Made by a program: the position numbers and the translations under genes. Of a stretch of DNA of 64,000 nucleotides, positions 17,093 to 25,565 are shown one piece after another (positions within the stretch are counted from its first letter, which is position 1; every line of letters begins with the position of its first letter). The notes under the pieces are model-generated. The model did not search any database and had not been told where the DNA came from. It worked only from the letters and a program-made list of their open reading frames with translations. This DNA comes from Clostridium culturomicium (GTDB lineage: Bacteria; Bacillota; Clostridia; Clostridiales; Clostridiaceae), in NCBI RefSeq assembly GCF_000821305.1, contig NZ_CCXK01000013.1, positions 1 through 64,000 of the forward strand, read 5' to 3'.

Positions 17093-18505
17093 ATGTTTAG
17101 CTTTTTACAAGAAATTTTTACTCTTGAAACGGTAAAGACAATTTTAACCTATGTTGAAATATTTTTTGTTATCTATCTTTTAGGATATTCAACATTTTTG
17201 TTTGTATCGGTTGTTTCAGGAGGAAATGAGTTATTTGAAAGTATAAAAAAGAAGAAATTGAGAAATGAAATTAATCATGACTATTATGTACCAATAAGTG
17301 TCATTGTTCCCGCATATAATGAGGAGTTAACCATTGCAGAAACAGTTAAATCACTTTTAAATCTAGATTATAAGATATATGAAATTATTGTTGTTAATGA
17401 TGGTTCAAAGGACGAAACTTTAGATAGGGTTATAAAAACTTTTAATCTTCATGAAGTTAAAAGGCCAATAAGAAGACAGCTTCAGTGTGAAGAGATAACT
17501 GCAATTTACGAAAGTGAGGCAGGAAGTAAAGTGCCAATTACACTTATAAATAAGGTTAATGGAGGAAAGGCAGACTCCATTAATATGGGGATTAATGCAT
17601 CTAAGTATCCTTACTTTGTTTGTATGGATGCAGATTCTATTCTTCAGTCAGATTCTCTTACAAAAATAGCTATACCTGTGCTTGAAAACCAAAATATTAT
17701 TGCTGTAGGAAGTATGATTAGAATTTCCAATGACAGTGTTTTTGAAAATGGGAAATTAGTTCAATCACGTCTGCCTAAGAAGCTGATTCCTGCACTACAG
17801 GTGTTAGAATATGAACGTTCATTTTTGGCTTCACGTATTTTATTAGATAAATTTAATGCAAATCTGATTATTTCAGGAGCCTTTGGTTTATTTAAAAAAG
17901 ATGCCGTTATTTCAGTAGGTGGATATAAGGTAAGCTCCATGGGAGAGGATATGGAGCTCATTGTAAAGCTTCATTCTTACTATCGTTCAAATAAATTACC
18001 ATATCAAATTAAGTATGCTTACGATGCAGTATGCTGGACACAAGCACCAGAAAGGCTTCGTGATTTAATAAAGCAAAGAAAGAGATGGCATATTGGACTT
18101 TTACAAAGCCTTACCCAGCATAAAAGCTTATTTACCTCAGGAAGCTATTGGTACTATTTGATTTATGAGCTGTTATCTCCATTTATAGAGTTAATTGGTA
18201 TGGCAGTAATGCTTCTTGCTACTGCCTTCGGCATATTAAATATAAAGTTTATGATATTATTCTTGTTAGTATATGCTTTATTTGGTTCGATGCTTACGGT
18301 AATTTCCTTCCTAACAAGGAACTTCTTAAGTGATTCTAAAGTAAGGTTTATAGATGTTATTAAAGCATTTTTATTATGTATTCCTGAAAATATTGTATTA
18401 CGTTCTATAATGTCATGGACAAGAATATTTGCTATTTTATTTTATAGAGGAAAGAAAACTAAGTGGGGATCTATTAAACGTGTAAAAATTAATTATAATG
18501 CATAA
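17093..18505 (+). CDS. Processive family 2 glycosyltransferase (polysaccharide synthase)
   Basis: The 470-residue enzyme has an N-terminal membrane helix (about 22-43), a cytosolic GT-A domain (68-335) and four C-terminal helices. All synthase hallmarks are visible: VIVPAYNEE, D103 in VVNDGS, the DxD at D179/D181 (CMDADS), ED at 285-286 (GEDMELI) and the QxxRW motif QRKRW at 328-332, which marks processive enzymes such as cellulose, hyaluronan, chitin and poly-GlcNAc synthases. It should build a polysaccharide from UDP-sugars and push it across the membrane. It ends the operon and a terminator follows. No PilZ domain is present. The sugar is not known. Confidence 0.9.
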   Translation: MFSFLQEIFTLETVKTILTYVEIFFVIYLLGYSTFLFVSVVSGGNELFESIKKKKLRNEINHDYYVPISVIVPAYNEELTIAETVKSLLNLDYKIYEIIVVNDGSKDETLDRVIKTFNLHEVKRPIRRQLQCEEITAIYESEAGSKVPITLINKVNGGKADSINMGINASKYPYFVCMDADSILQSDSLTKIAIPVLENQNIIAVGSMIRISNDSVFENGKLVQSRLPKKLIPALQVLEYERSFLASRILLDKFNANLIISGAFGLFKKDAVISVGGYKVSSMGEDMELIVKLHSYYRSNKLPYQIKYAYDAVCWTQAPERLRDLIKQRKRWHIGLLQSLTQHKSLFTSGSYWYYLIYELLSPFIELIGMAVMLLATAFGILNIKFMILFLLVYALFGSMLTVISFLTRNFLSDSKVRFIDVIKAFLLCIPENIVLRSIMSWTRIFAILFYRGKKTKWGSIKRVKINYNA

Positions 18506-18969
18506 AGAAGCGAGCTGTTTGCTTAAAAATTTAAGGTTAAGATGGCTTTTATTCAGGAGTTGCTAAGCTTAAGAAGGCAGAAATACAAATTTGTATTTCT
18601 GCATTTTTATTAATTATTTTGGAATAAGTTAACTGTAAATTACTAAAAAATATGGTATACTTAAAAATTGAAGAATTAGTTAAAGCAGAATTACAAGAGG
18701 TAATATTTTGTAAAGATATTATTTGTAGAAGAAAATTATTATAGCTGCAATTAATTACTTTATTTGTAAAATGATTTGAGATATAATAGTAATAATAATT
18801 TGATAATTCTGCATTTGAAAAGGAAGGACATTAGTTAGGGAAGCTATGCTGGTGTTAAATTGGTGTTTGTTTTTAAAGCATCATTTTGAGCATTATTTTG
18901 TTAGGGTGGCGCTGGTTTTTAAGGCATCATTTTAAGCATTGCTTTTATACTCACTTAGGGGGAAAGAAG
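18506..18969 (+). other. Intergenic region with terminator and a 25-bp direct repeat
   Basis: After the operon terminator no gene is seen. A 25-bp string occurs twice at 46-base spacing (18870..18894 and 18916..18940; 23 of 25 identical). The second copy ends about 30 bases before the start at 18970, so the pair may belong to that gene's leader or promoter. A -10-like GGTATACTT lies near 18650. Confidence 0.5.
18577..18608 (+). terminator. Terminator of the polysaccharide operon
   Basis: A perfect 13-bp palindromic hairpin (18577..18602, GCAGAAATACAAA and its complement) is followed by ATTTTTATT. Confidence 0.85.
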
Positions 18970-19833
18970 ATGAAAAAAAGATTATTAATTGGATTCCTAA
19001 GCTTCATGATGATGTTTGGAATCACCACTCAGGCTTTTGCACAGGGGGGAACTTTTGAAATTAAAGAAGCGGAAATGACTCTGGATATTCCTGAGGAATT
19101 TGTAGTCTTTGAGCGTATTGTTGATGAATTTGATCCTAACTTGGAGTTGATAAACTCAACAAAAGCGCAGTTAGAGGAAGTTTTTGAGAAGGGGAATATC
19201 TATCTTAATGCAGTAATGGTACCACCAGATAATGAAATCGTGGTTACATTGACAGAGAATGCTGGAAGTCAGGATATATTTAACTTTAAGTATTTTTCAG
19301 AGAAAGAGATGGATACCTTAGGAAGTAAGCTTGTAAATGATGCACAAGAAAATAGCAATGGTGTTGACTACACAGGGTATGAGACTTACAAAACTAATCA
19401 GGGATCGTTTATAGTTCTTGATTTAATTCAAAATAGCTCTGCAGGGCAGGTTTATGGAAAGCAGTACTATACAATTGTTAATGGACAGGCCATCTACATA
19501 ACTCTTCACAGCTATAGTGGTGAAATTTCTGAAGATACTTCAGAGATGTTTAAGGGAATCATTGATAGTGTTAAGTTTGAGGAAATTTTAGAGAAACCAT
19601 CTGAAGGATTAATGGAAAAAATCACAGGAATGATAACAATAAAAACTATTGCAATAGCAGGAGGAGCAGTTGTAGTTATTGCAATAATCTTAATCATTGT
19701 TGGTTTAAGAAAGAGTCATGATGATGAGGATGAAGAAGCTTTCGATAAGTACGATGAAGAAGATGATGAGTACGAGTGTGAAGATGCTGAAGGAAATCAT
19801 CAGGAAGATGAAGAAAAGGACTTAAAGCTTTAG
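18970..19833 (+). CDS. Secreted protein with C-terminal membrane anchor and acidic tail
   Basis: The true start is ATG 18970 (MKKRLLIGFLSFMM), preceded by AGGGGGAAAGA; the open frame further upstream is not coding. The 287-residue product has a signal peptide ending near AFAQ, an extracytoplasmic domain of about 190 residues, a membrane helix (about 222-245) and a short, very acidic cytosolic tail. The outer domain resembles the alpha/beta fold of PsbP- or DUF4367-like proteins only loosely, so I leave it unassigned. It is a single gene between two terminators. Confidence 0.7.
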   Translation: MKKRLLIGFLSFMMMFGITTQAFAQGGTFEIKEAEMTLDIPEEFVVFERIVDEFDPNLELINSTKAQLEEVFEKGNIYLNAVMVPPDNEIVVTLTENAGSQDIFNFKYFSEKEMDTLGSKLVNDAQENSNGVDYTGYETYKTNQGSFIVLDLIQNSSAGQVYGKQYYTIVNGQAIYITLHSYSGEISEDTSEMFKGIIDSVKFEEILEKPSEGLMEKITGMITIKTIAIAGGAVVVIAIILIIVGLRKSHDDEDEEAFDKYDEEDDEYECEDAEGNHQEDEEKDLKL

Positions 19834-20130
19834 GCTGGAAAATCATTAAAGGTAAATAAGATTAAATTTTTATCTGGTTTAGTTCTATATTTAAAGCGTG
19901 CTAATACTAATATAGGGTAATGTTAATTTAATTGAGATAATAATCTAGGGAAGAACCCCTGGATTGTTTAAGCATGGGAATTTTACAAAGAATCCAATGG
20001 TAAGCATATTATATTATCAAAGAAGCTTCCTTTGTTACAAGGGAAAGGTCTAAATTAAATTTTAGAACCTATGCTGAGGGGAATATAGCTTTTTCCATTG
20101 GGGGTAAAAACCCAGTGTTTATATAGATAG
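19834..20130. other. Gene-free region with RNA-like secondary structure
   Basis: No gene is visible. The stretch carries paired elements: AATCTAGGG/CCCCTGGATT around 19950..19975 and CTTCCTTTG/CAAGGGAAG around 20024..20047. It ends in the strong terminator at 20131. It may be the 3' untranslated region of the gene ending at 19833 or an independent small RNA. I recognise no Rfam-type signature. Confidence 0.35.
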
Positions 20131-20160
20131 AAGGCTGCAGTAAACTGCAGCCTTCTCATT
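20131..20160. terminator. Terminator between convergent genes
   Basis: AAGGCTGCAG pairs perfectly with CTGCAGCCTT across a 4-base loop, followed by CTCATTTT. Confidence 0.85.
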
Positions 20161-20164
20161 TTGA

Positions 20165-20806
20165 TTAAATTACCTTTAAGAAGGCTATGGTCATTAGGGT
20201 TACTCCGGTTATCCAGGATAGGTTGAAGTCTATTTTATGGGAGAGTACTCTTCCAAGATAAGAACCACAGACTATGGCAGCGATGGTTGAGAATAAGGAC
20301 AATCCAATTATTAAAAAAGGATTTACGGAAGTAAGCCCAACTCCAAAACCAACAGCTAATCCATCTAGACTACAGGCAAGAGCGATGGCTGCAGCTTCAC
20401 TGGCGTTTAGTACTCTGTCATGGGTGGTGTCAAGAACTTCAGGGCATACCCCTAGGTTAAGGTCAAACTCCAAATCAAAGATTTTAAAGTGTATTTCTTT
20501 AAAAGTTAGATTTCTCTTTTTTAAGTAACCTTTGAAAAGACTTTCAAATAAGCGTAGGATACCAAGGGTTAGTAGTAAAACAAAGCAGATTAAAAGAGTA
20601 AGGTGTGGGGTTAAAAAGGCTGAAATTGCTTTACCAGCAAAGAGGGAAACTCCGAGAACTGAGGAGCAGATTACAGCTATTATCATCATTGAGTAGTAAG
20701 GCATTTTTATTTTATTAACACCATAACCGAAGCTGGTGGCAAAAGCATCTATGGAAAGGCCTATTACTAATAATAGAGCCTGTAATATTGTCATTAACAT
20801 AAGCAT
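20165..20806 (-). CDS. ytaF: Sporulation membrane protein YtaF (MntP-like)
   Basis: The 213-residue protein has six predicted helices in two repeats, each with a conserved aspartate motif: GLSIDAFATSFGYGV near the start and CSLDGLAVGFGVGL in the second half. This is the pattern of the MntP manganese exporter superfamily. The longer loop in the middle (residues about 85-135) and close sequence agreement identify the YtaF branch, found in spore-formers and linked to sporulation. The role of YtaF in transport is not established. It is transcribed alone, convergent with the preceding gene. No Mn riboswitch is visible upstream. Confidence 0.88.
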   Translation of the reverse strand: MLMLMTILQALLLVIGLSIDAFATSFGYGVNKIKMPYYSMMIIAVICSSVLGVSLFAGKAISAFLTPHLTLLICFVLLLTLGILRLFESLFKGYLKKRNLTFKEIHFKIFDLEFDLNLGVCPEVLDTTHDRVLNASEAAAIALACSLDGLAVGFGVGLTSVNPFLIIGLSLFSTIAAIVCGSYLGRVLSHKIDFNLSWITGVTLMTIAFLKVI

Positions 20807-20969
20807 TACCGTCCTATAAGTTATATATATTTATATTACCATAGTATCGAAGTTGTCAAGTTTGTTGACAAATTCTCAACGAATTATTTGAGAAAACCTC
20901 AAATAAACGTTTCACATTTTATCTATTAAAAGCATATATATAATTAAGTAGAGCTAAGAAGGTGAGATT

Positions 20970-21638
20970 ATGAAGGAGGAGGCTAGAAGTTTTGGACAGA
21001 CTCTTAAGATAATGCTGCAGGGGAAAGGTTATACAATGACAAAGCTGGCGAAAGAGTGCGGCCTTGATAAAGCAACAGTGTCTAGGATTGCTAATGATAA
21101 ACAACAGCCCAATATAAATCAGTTAAAGAGTTTTTCAAAGGTCCTTGGAGTACCATTGACAAAGCTGCTTAAAGCTGCAGGACATGAAATTGTTGAGGAG
21201 CCATCAACACTAAAAGAAGAAAATGCTATGTATGATTTTAGTAATGATGAGGATATCTTGAACTTTACTAATTTGATTAAAAGTGATGAATTGGTGGCAA
21301 AGGTTGAAAAGGAGTTTAACAAGTGCATTGACTATATACAAACGGATGAAGGAAAAAATGTGCTTAAGGAAAGCTTTGATAAGAAGGTTAATAATGTGGA
21401 GAGCAAGGGTAAATTTGTGGACAAAATCAATGAGCTCTATGCAATATTCTGCAAGTCACAGCTGAACTCACAAACCTATATAATTGTTGGAGCGGCTTTA
21501 TTGTATTTCGTTATTACCCTGGACATAATTCCTGATTATATCTTTCCGATAGGCTTTATTGATGACATGATTGCTATTAATCTTATATATAAATATCTTG
21601 GGAAGGTTAATATGGAGGACATAAATAGTGCTTTATAA
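20970..21638 (+). CDS. XRE-type regulator fused to a DUF1232 membrane domain
   Basis: The 222-residue protein opens with a Cro/CI helix-turn-helix (residues 8-65; MTKLAKECGLDKATVSRIAN is the HTH) and ends in a DUF1232 domain (about 165-215) with the family string LDIIPDYIFPIGFIDD, usually membrane-associated. The middle is acidic and helical. It may be a DNA-binding protein whose activity depends on the envelope. GAAGGTGAGATT precedes the ATG. The gene is divergent from ytaF and followed by a terminator. Target genes are unknown. Confidence 0.82.
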   Translation: MKEEARSFGQTLKIMLQGKGYTMTKLAKECGLDKATVSRIANDKQQPNINQLKSFSKVLGVPLTKLLKAAGHEIVEEPSTLKEENAMYDFSNDEDILNFTNLIKSDELVAKVEKEFNKCIDYIQTDEGKNVLKESFDKKVNNVESKGKFVDKINELYAIFCKSQLNSQTYIIVGAALLYFVITLDIIPDYIFPIGFIDDMIAINLIYKYLGKVNMEDINSAL

Positions 21639-21671
21639 ATTTAAAGCTTTAAGTTTTAGAATTTATAAATG

Positions 21672-21702
21672 AAAGGGGCTCACTTTTATGAGTTCCTTTT
21701 TA
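21672..21702 (+). terminator. Terminator of the XRE-DUF1232 gene
   Basis: AAAGGGGCTCA pairs with TGAGTTCCTTT (one G-T pair), then T-rich. Confidence 0.7.
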
Positions 21703-21735
21703 AAATATAGAATTACATAATGAAATAGGAAAGTG

Positions 21736-21765
21736 AAAAAGCAGCCTTTGAAGGCTGCTTTTTTA
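21736..21765. terminator. Terminator of the first diguanylate cyclase gene
   Basis: AAAAAGCAGCCTT pairs with AAGGCTGCTTTTT across a 2-4 base loop, with runs on both sides. Confidence 0.85.
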
Positions 21766-22866
21766 TATGTTTATTAACTTTCTTTTATAATGTTTTTTGT
21801 AGTTGTACATGTAGTTGTCTGCTTCCCTTACAGCCGCGTAGATATCTTTTTCCTCCTTATGATTGTAGAAGAAGTAGCCATAGGAGAGAAGTTTTGACAC
21901 GCCCATTTTTTTCTTTTCTGGAATGAGTTCTTCCTCAAGGGCAGTAAAGGCTGCTGCGATGGTTACTGGCAGTTTTTTGTTCAGAATTACACAAAATTCA
22001 TCTCCTCCTATTCTATATGTGTAGCCATAGGGAGCAAAGTGATTCTGCAGCAGCTCTGCAGCCTTTTGAAGAACCTCATCGCCGTAATAATGGCCAGAGT
22101 TATCATTTATTTCTTTAAAGTCATTTACATCTATATTAATGATGGTTACAGAATGCTTTTTATTAAAGTAGGTTAAATCTCTTTCATACATATGCCTGTT
22201 AAACAGGTTTGTTAGGGTGTCACGTCTTAGATTCTGATGTAGATGAGTAATGTAGTAGAACATCAAACATACAGATACTGACGACCACACCAAAATCAAA
22301 TCAGCATGACGAAATTGCATACATATAGCAGTTAACATCACCACAAAATTTACAATAAAGCATATGGTATCATCAACCTGAAATCTTCTTGCTTTTGAAA
22401 ATTCTAAGGCAAGAAAGCTTAAAAAATATAACAGGCTTAGTGCAAATTGCAGGATAAATAATGGACCACGAAAGTACACATTAGCTGCTGTTACTGAGAA
22501 GATTAAGCCTGTCCATAAACTTGAGATACTAAGACCTGCATTAATGATCAAAGGCAGCTTAAGAAGACTTTGATACTTCTCAAGAGAAGTGTTTATCATT
22601 GAAATAACCAGCAGATTATAGCCAATAAAAGGTGCAAGGGTAAAGGTTGTACATCTGCAAATCAGGGTTATTTGGTAAGAGGGTGCAGCACTAGCTGCAT
22701 TTATGGCAATAATTATATCTAATATTGATTGTAAAGCAGTTATTCCAAGAGCAAAAAGAAAATGCCTTGATGATTTGCGTTTAAGATTTCTTTTATCGAA
22801 ACTTATAAGAAATATAATTAATATTAGAGGAATTAAGGTAAGCATATTTCCACAAACTGAACTCAT
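21763..22866 (-). CDS. Membrane diguanylate cyclase (GGDEF)
   Basis: The 367-residue protein has a membrane sensor half (about seven helices, residues 5-210) and a C-terminal GGDEF domain with RRDTLTNLFNRHMYERD, NIDVNDFKEINDN and the intact active-site motif GGDEF near residue 288. It should make the second messenger c-di-GMP from two GTP. The usual RxxD inhibitory site five residues before GGDEF is missing (the segment reads APYGYTYRI), so product inhibition through that site is not expected. It is a close paralogue of the next gene upstream, from which a tandem duplication is likely. AAGGAGGGCTGTTAAT precedes the ATG. Confidence 0.9.
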   Translation of the reverse strand: MSSVCGNMLTLIPLILIIFLISFDKRNLKRKSSRHFLFALGITALQSILDIIIAINAASAAPSYQITLICRCTTFTLAPFIGYNLLVISMINTSLEKYQSLLKLPLIINAGLSISSLWTGLIFSVTAANVYFRGPLFILQFALSLLYFLSFLALEFSKARRFQVDDTICFIVNFVVMLTAICMQFRHADLILVWSSVSVCLMFYYITHLHQNLRRDTLTNLFNRHMYERDLTYFNKKHSVTIINIDVNDFKEINDNSGHYYGDEVLQKAAELLQNHFAPYGYTYRIGGDEFCVILNKKLPVTIAAAFTALEEELIPEKKKMGVSKLLSYGYFFYNHKEEKDIYAAVREADNYMYNYKKHYKRKLINI

Positions 22867-22944
22867 ATTAACAGCCCTCCTTACACGTTTGATTTTTAAA
22901 GCTTACTTAAAATATTTTACAATAAAATTACAAAAAATTCAATA

Positions 22945-24045
22945 TTAAGTAATATAATACTTTCTGCTTTTGTTTTTTTCTTTGCAAATATACATATTAT
23001 TGTCTGCTATCTTTATGGCATCATAGATATCCTTATGAAGCTTTGGATTATATTCACAAAGGCCGTAGGATAAAATCGGGGAAATACTAAGCCTGTTTTT
23101 GGTGTGTAGGAATTCTGCTTCAATGTTGTTGAAGATTTCATGGACTTTGCTTTCTTTAATATTTGAAGCAATTATTGCAAATTCATCTCCACCAATTCTA
23201 TAGGTATAGCCATAGGCTTCAAAGTGTTTTCTTAAGGTTAGTGCAATGGAGCATAACATTTTGTCCCCTGTCATATGACCAAAGGTGTCATTAACCTTTT
23301 TAAACTGGTTTACATCGATAATGATTAAAGTTACACCTTCCTTATCAATAGACTTCAGAAGGAGGTTGTCATAGCATAAGCGATTGTAAGCCATGGTTAG
23401 AGGGTCACGACGCAGTTGCATGCTTTGGACGCTTATAAAGTAAAAAATAAGACAAATGGAGATTGTACCCCATATTAAAAGTAAATCAGGGAAGAAGACT
23501 TGAGCTATTATGCTGCCAAGGATTAAGCAATAGATAGCACCCTTGCAGATTAAATCCTCAAGCATATAATCTTTGATTTTAGTAAGGTCTATGTACACAA
23601 AGGCTATTATGTAAAATAAACTTACAAGAAATTGAACGTGAAAAAGTGGTCCACGGAAGTATTGATTAAGTGGAGTAACAATGAATATCCAATCAAACCA
23701 GATGCTTCCAAAACTTAAAAAGGCATTGCAAATAAGTGGTATTCTGATGATGTTTTTATATTTTTCATACTTAGTATCTTTCATAATGATAGTAAGCATT
23801 AAGTAAGCAACTAAGGGTGCAATTGCAAAGCCAAAGGCATTGGCAAAGGCTGAAATTATTGCTGCCATAAAGGTATTGGCTTTGTTTAAAATAGTAACTA
23901 TCTCCAGCGAGGATTCAAGAGCAGTTGCTGAAAGAAGATAAAGAAAATTACGCTTTTCTTTGAATTGAATAGGATTTATTATAACTAAAGTTATTATCAA
24001 CAATAAAGGCAATAAGGTTATTAAATTTGCTGAAATCGATGGCAT
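22945..24045 (-). CDS. Membrane diguanylate cyclase (GGDEF), paralogue
   Basis: This 366-residue protein has the same plan as its downstream neighbour: a hydrophobic N-terminal half of about seven helices and a GGDEF domain with RRDPLTMAYNRLCYDN, IIDVNQFKKVNDTFGH and GGDEF near residue 285. The catalytic motif is intact and again the RxxD inhibitory site is absent (FEAYGYTYRI). It should produce c-di-GMP in response to a membrane-sensed signal. The genes are 78 bases apart and probably co-transcribed. GGAGTGAATCC precedes the ATG. Together they may control surface or biofilm functions, possibly the polysaccharide operon; that link is speculative. Confidence 0.9.
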   Translation of the reverse strand: MPSISANLITLLPLLLIITLVIINPIQFKEKRNFLYLLSATALESSLEIVTILNKANTFMAAIISAFANAFGFAIAPLVAYLMLTIIMKDTKYEKYKNIIRIPLICNAFLSFGSIWFDWIFIVTPLNQYFRGPLFHVQFLVSLFYIIAFVYIDLTKIKDYMLEDLICKGAIYCLILGSIIAQVFFPDLLLIWGTISICLIFYFISVQSMQLRRDPLTMAYNRLCYDNLLLKSIDKEGVTLIIIDVNQFKKVNDTFGHMTGDKMLCSIALTLRKHFEAYGYTYRIGGDEFAIIASNIKESKVHEIFNNIEAEFLHTKNRLSISPILSYGLCEYNPKLHKDIYDAIKIADNNMYICKEKNKSRKYYIT

Positions 24046-24233
24046 GGATTCACTCCTATCTAGAAAATTAAAACTTAAAAACTTTTTCTAAAGTTTCCAT
24101 AAGTGTATTATTAAAGGTTATATTTATATTAAATACTGAAATTTAAAATTTTTTATACTAATTTAACTAGCTAGAATATTTTATCATGAAACAGGGGCAT
24201 GGACAATGGACTGAGGAAAAGTACAACATAGCA

Positions 24234-24269
24234 TATCCTTAAGCCTGAGTTTTTTCAGATTTAAGGATA
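24234..24269. other. Hairpin in the leader of the metal-response cluster
   Basis: TATCCTTAA-GC-CTGA pairs with TCAG-AT-TTAAGGATA around a T-rich loop, with a symmetric 2-base internal loop. It lies about 85 bases before the first gene of the cluster and in a 307-base region otherwise empty. It could be a leader structure or the end of an upstream RNA. Confidence 0.4.
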
Positions 24270-24352
24270 AAGGTTTGAGGAAAAGAGTGTATCTCCATAA
24301 TATCTTCACATTTAAAGATTATGATAAGTGTATAAAAGGCAGGGAGGTAATT

Positions 24353-24661
24353 ATGGTGATAAAGGATGAAAGAGAAAATAAAAATGAAGGTGCAGTAATA
24401 AATGACAGTGGGGCTGTGGTATATGAAGAGCATAAAGGGCATAGCTGCTGTAGAGGAAAGGACGGACAGTTAAATATGAAAAAACATTTCCTTCATATGA
24501 TATTGTGCTGTGGTATTCCAATAGTAATATTACTTATGTTACCATTTATTGCGAGGGTAAGTCCTTGGGGTGCAGGAATTTTAAGTTTAATTGCACCATT
24601 TATATGCCCGTTGATGATGGGTGGAATGGTATTTATTATGTTTAGAAACACTAAGAAGTAG
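24353..24661 (+). CDS. Small His/Cys-containing membrane protein
   Basis: ATG 24353 is preceded by AGGGAGGTAATT and fits far better than the upstream frame start; the product has 102 residues. The N-terminal half is charged and contains HKGHSCCR; the C-terminal half has two membrane helices (about residues 45-65 and 72-92), the first containing MILCCGIP. Clustered His and Cys could bind a metal ion, in keeping with the neighbours (two-component system, HMA and cupredoxin domains). I do not recognise the family for sure; it resembles DUF2933-like small proteins. Confidence 0.65.
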   Translation: MVIKDERENKNEGAVINDSGAVVYEEHKGHSCCRGKDGQLNMKKHFLHMILCCGIPIVILLMLPFIARVSPWGAGILSLIAPFICPLMMGGMVFIMFRNTKK

Positions 24662-24697
24662 TGAAGAAATATAGAAAGGTTTAGGTGAGGTGAAAGG

Positions 24698-25381
24698 ATG
24701 AAGGAAAGGATACTTGTTGTAGATGATGAGCGTAATCTATTGATGGTGGTGAAGGATTATCTTCTCATTGAAGGCTATGAGGTCTATACGGCAGAGAATG
24801 GCAGAAGGGCACTGGAAATTTTCCAGGAAGTAAAGCCTGATTTCCTTATCTTAGATTTGATGCTGCCGGATATTTCGGGAGAAGAGGTTTGCAAGAAAAT
24901 AAGAAGTGAAGGAGATACACCAATTTTGATGCTGACAGCTAAGACCAGTGAGGATGATAAGGTGGAAGGCCTTTATATTGGTGCCGATGATTATATGACA
25001 AAGCCCTTCAGTCCAAGAGAGCTTGTTGGAAGAGTTAGAGCGATATTAAGGAGAACTAAGGGCAGTGGTGTTTCAGATATATTAGAGTTTAATGAGGGTG
25101 ATTTAAGTATAGATATACCAAAGCATCTTGTGAAAAAAGCAGGGGCTGAAGTAAGTTTAACTCCTAATGAGTTTAAAATTCTCCTTACTTTGGCACAAAA
25201 TCCAAGGCGGGTTTTCACAAGGGCACAGCTGACAGAGCTGGCCTTTGGGTTTGACTTTGAAGGCTACGACAGAACTGTGGATACCCATATTAAGAATTTG
25301 AGGCAGAAAATTGAGGATAACTTGAAGGAGCCTAAATATGTGGTGACGGTGTATGGAGTGGGATATAAGTTTTTGAATTAG
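24698..25381 (+). CDS. OmpR-family response regulator
   Basis: The 227-residue protein has a receiver domain (residues 1-120; phospho-acceptor Asp in LILDLMLPDI, Lys in MTKPFSP) and an OmpR/PhoB winged helix (about 130-227; RVFTRAQLTELAFG, YDRTVDTHIKNLRQKI). It is the partner of the kinase gene downstream. GAGGTGAAAGG precedes the ATG. Between the pair lies a 184-base AT-rich spacer with a 7-bp tandem repeat. The downstream genes suggest that the signal is a metal ion, perhaps copper; this is inferred from context only. Confidence 0.9.
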   Translation: MKERILVVDDERNLLMVVKDYLLIEGYEVYTAENGRRALEIFQEVKPDFLILDLMLPDISGEEVCKKIRSEGDTPILMLTAKTSEDDKVEGLYIGADDYMTKPFSPRELVGRVRAILRRTKGSGVSDILEFNEGDLSIDIPKHLVKKAGAEVSLTPNEFKILLTLAQNPRRVFTRAQLTELAFGFDFEGYDRTVDTHIKNLRQKIEDNLKEPKYVVTVYGVGYKFLN

Positions 25382-25505
25382 AAAAATTAAGATAAAAAGT
25401 TGAAAACTAAAAATTGAGAATGAGAAATTAAAGAGTAAAGATTAAAGAATAAAAAATAAGAAATATGAATTAAGAAATATGAATTAAAAGGTAAGAATTA
25501 AAAAA

Positions 25506-25547
25506 TAAGAAGTAAGAAGTAAGAAGTAAGAAGTAAGAAGTAAGAAT
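25506..25547. repeat. 7-bp tandem repeat between regulator and kinase genes
   Basis: TAAGAAG is repeated five times (25506..25540), followed by TAAGAAT. The whole 25390..25550 stretch is built of related GAATTAAG-type words, so it has probably grown by slippage. It lies just before the ribosome site of the kinase gene. Confidence 0.85.
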
Positions 25548-25565
25548 GAGGAAAGGTGATTGCTG

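Noticed and set aside
20807..20969. Manganese (yybP-ykoY) riboswitch before ytaF
   Set aside because: None of the expected conserved strings was found in the leader.
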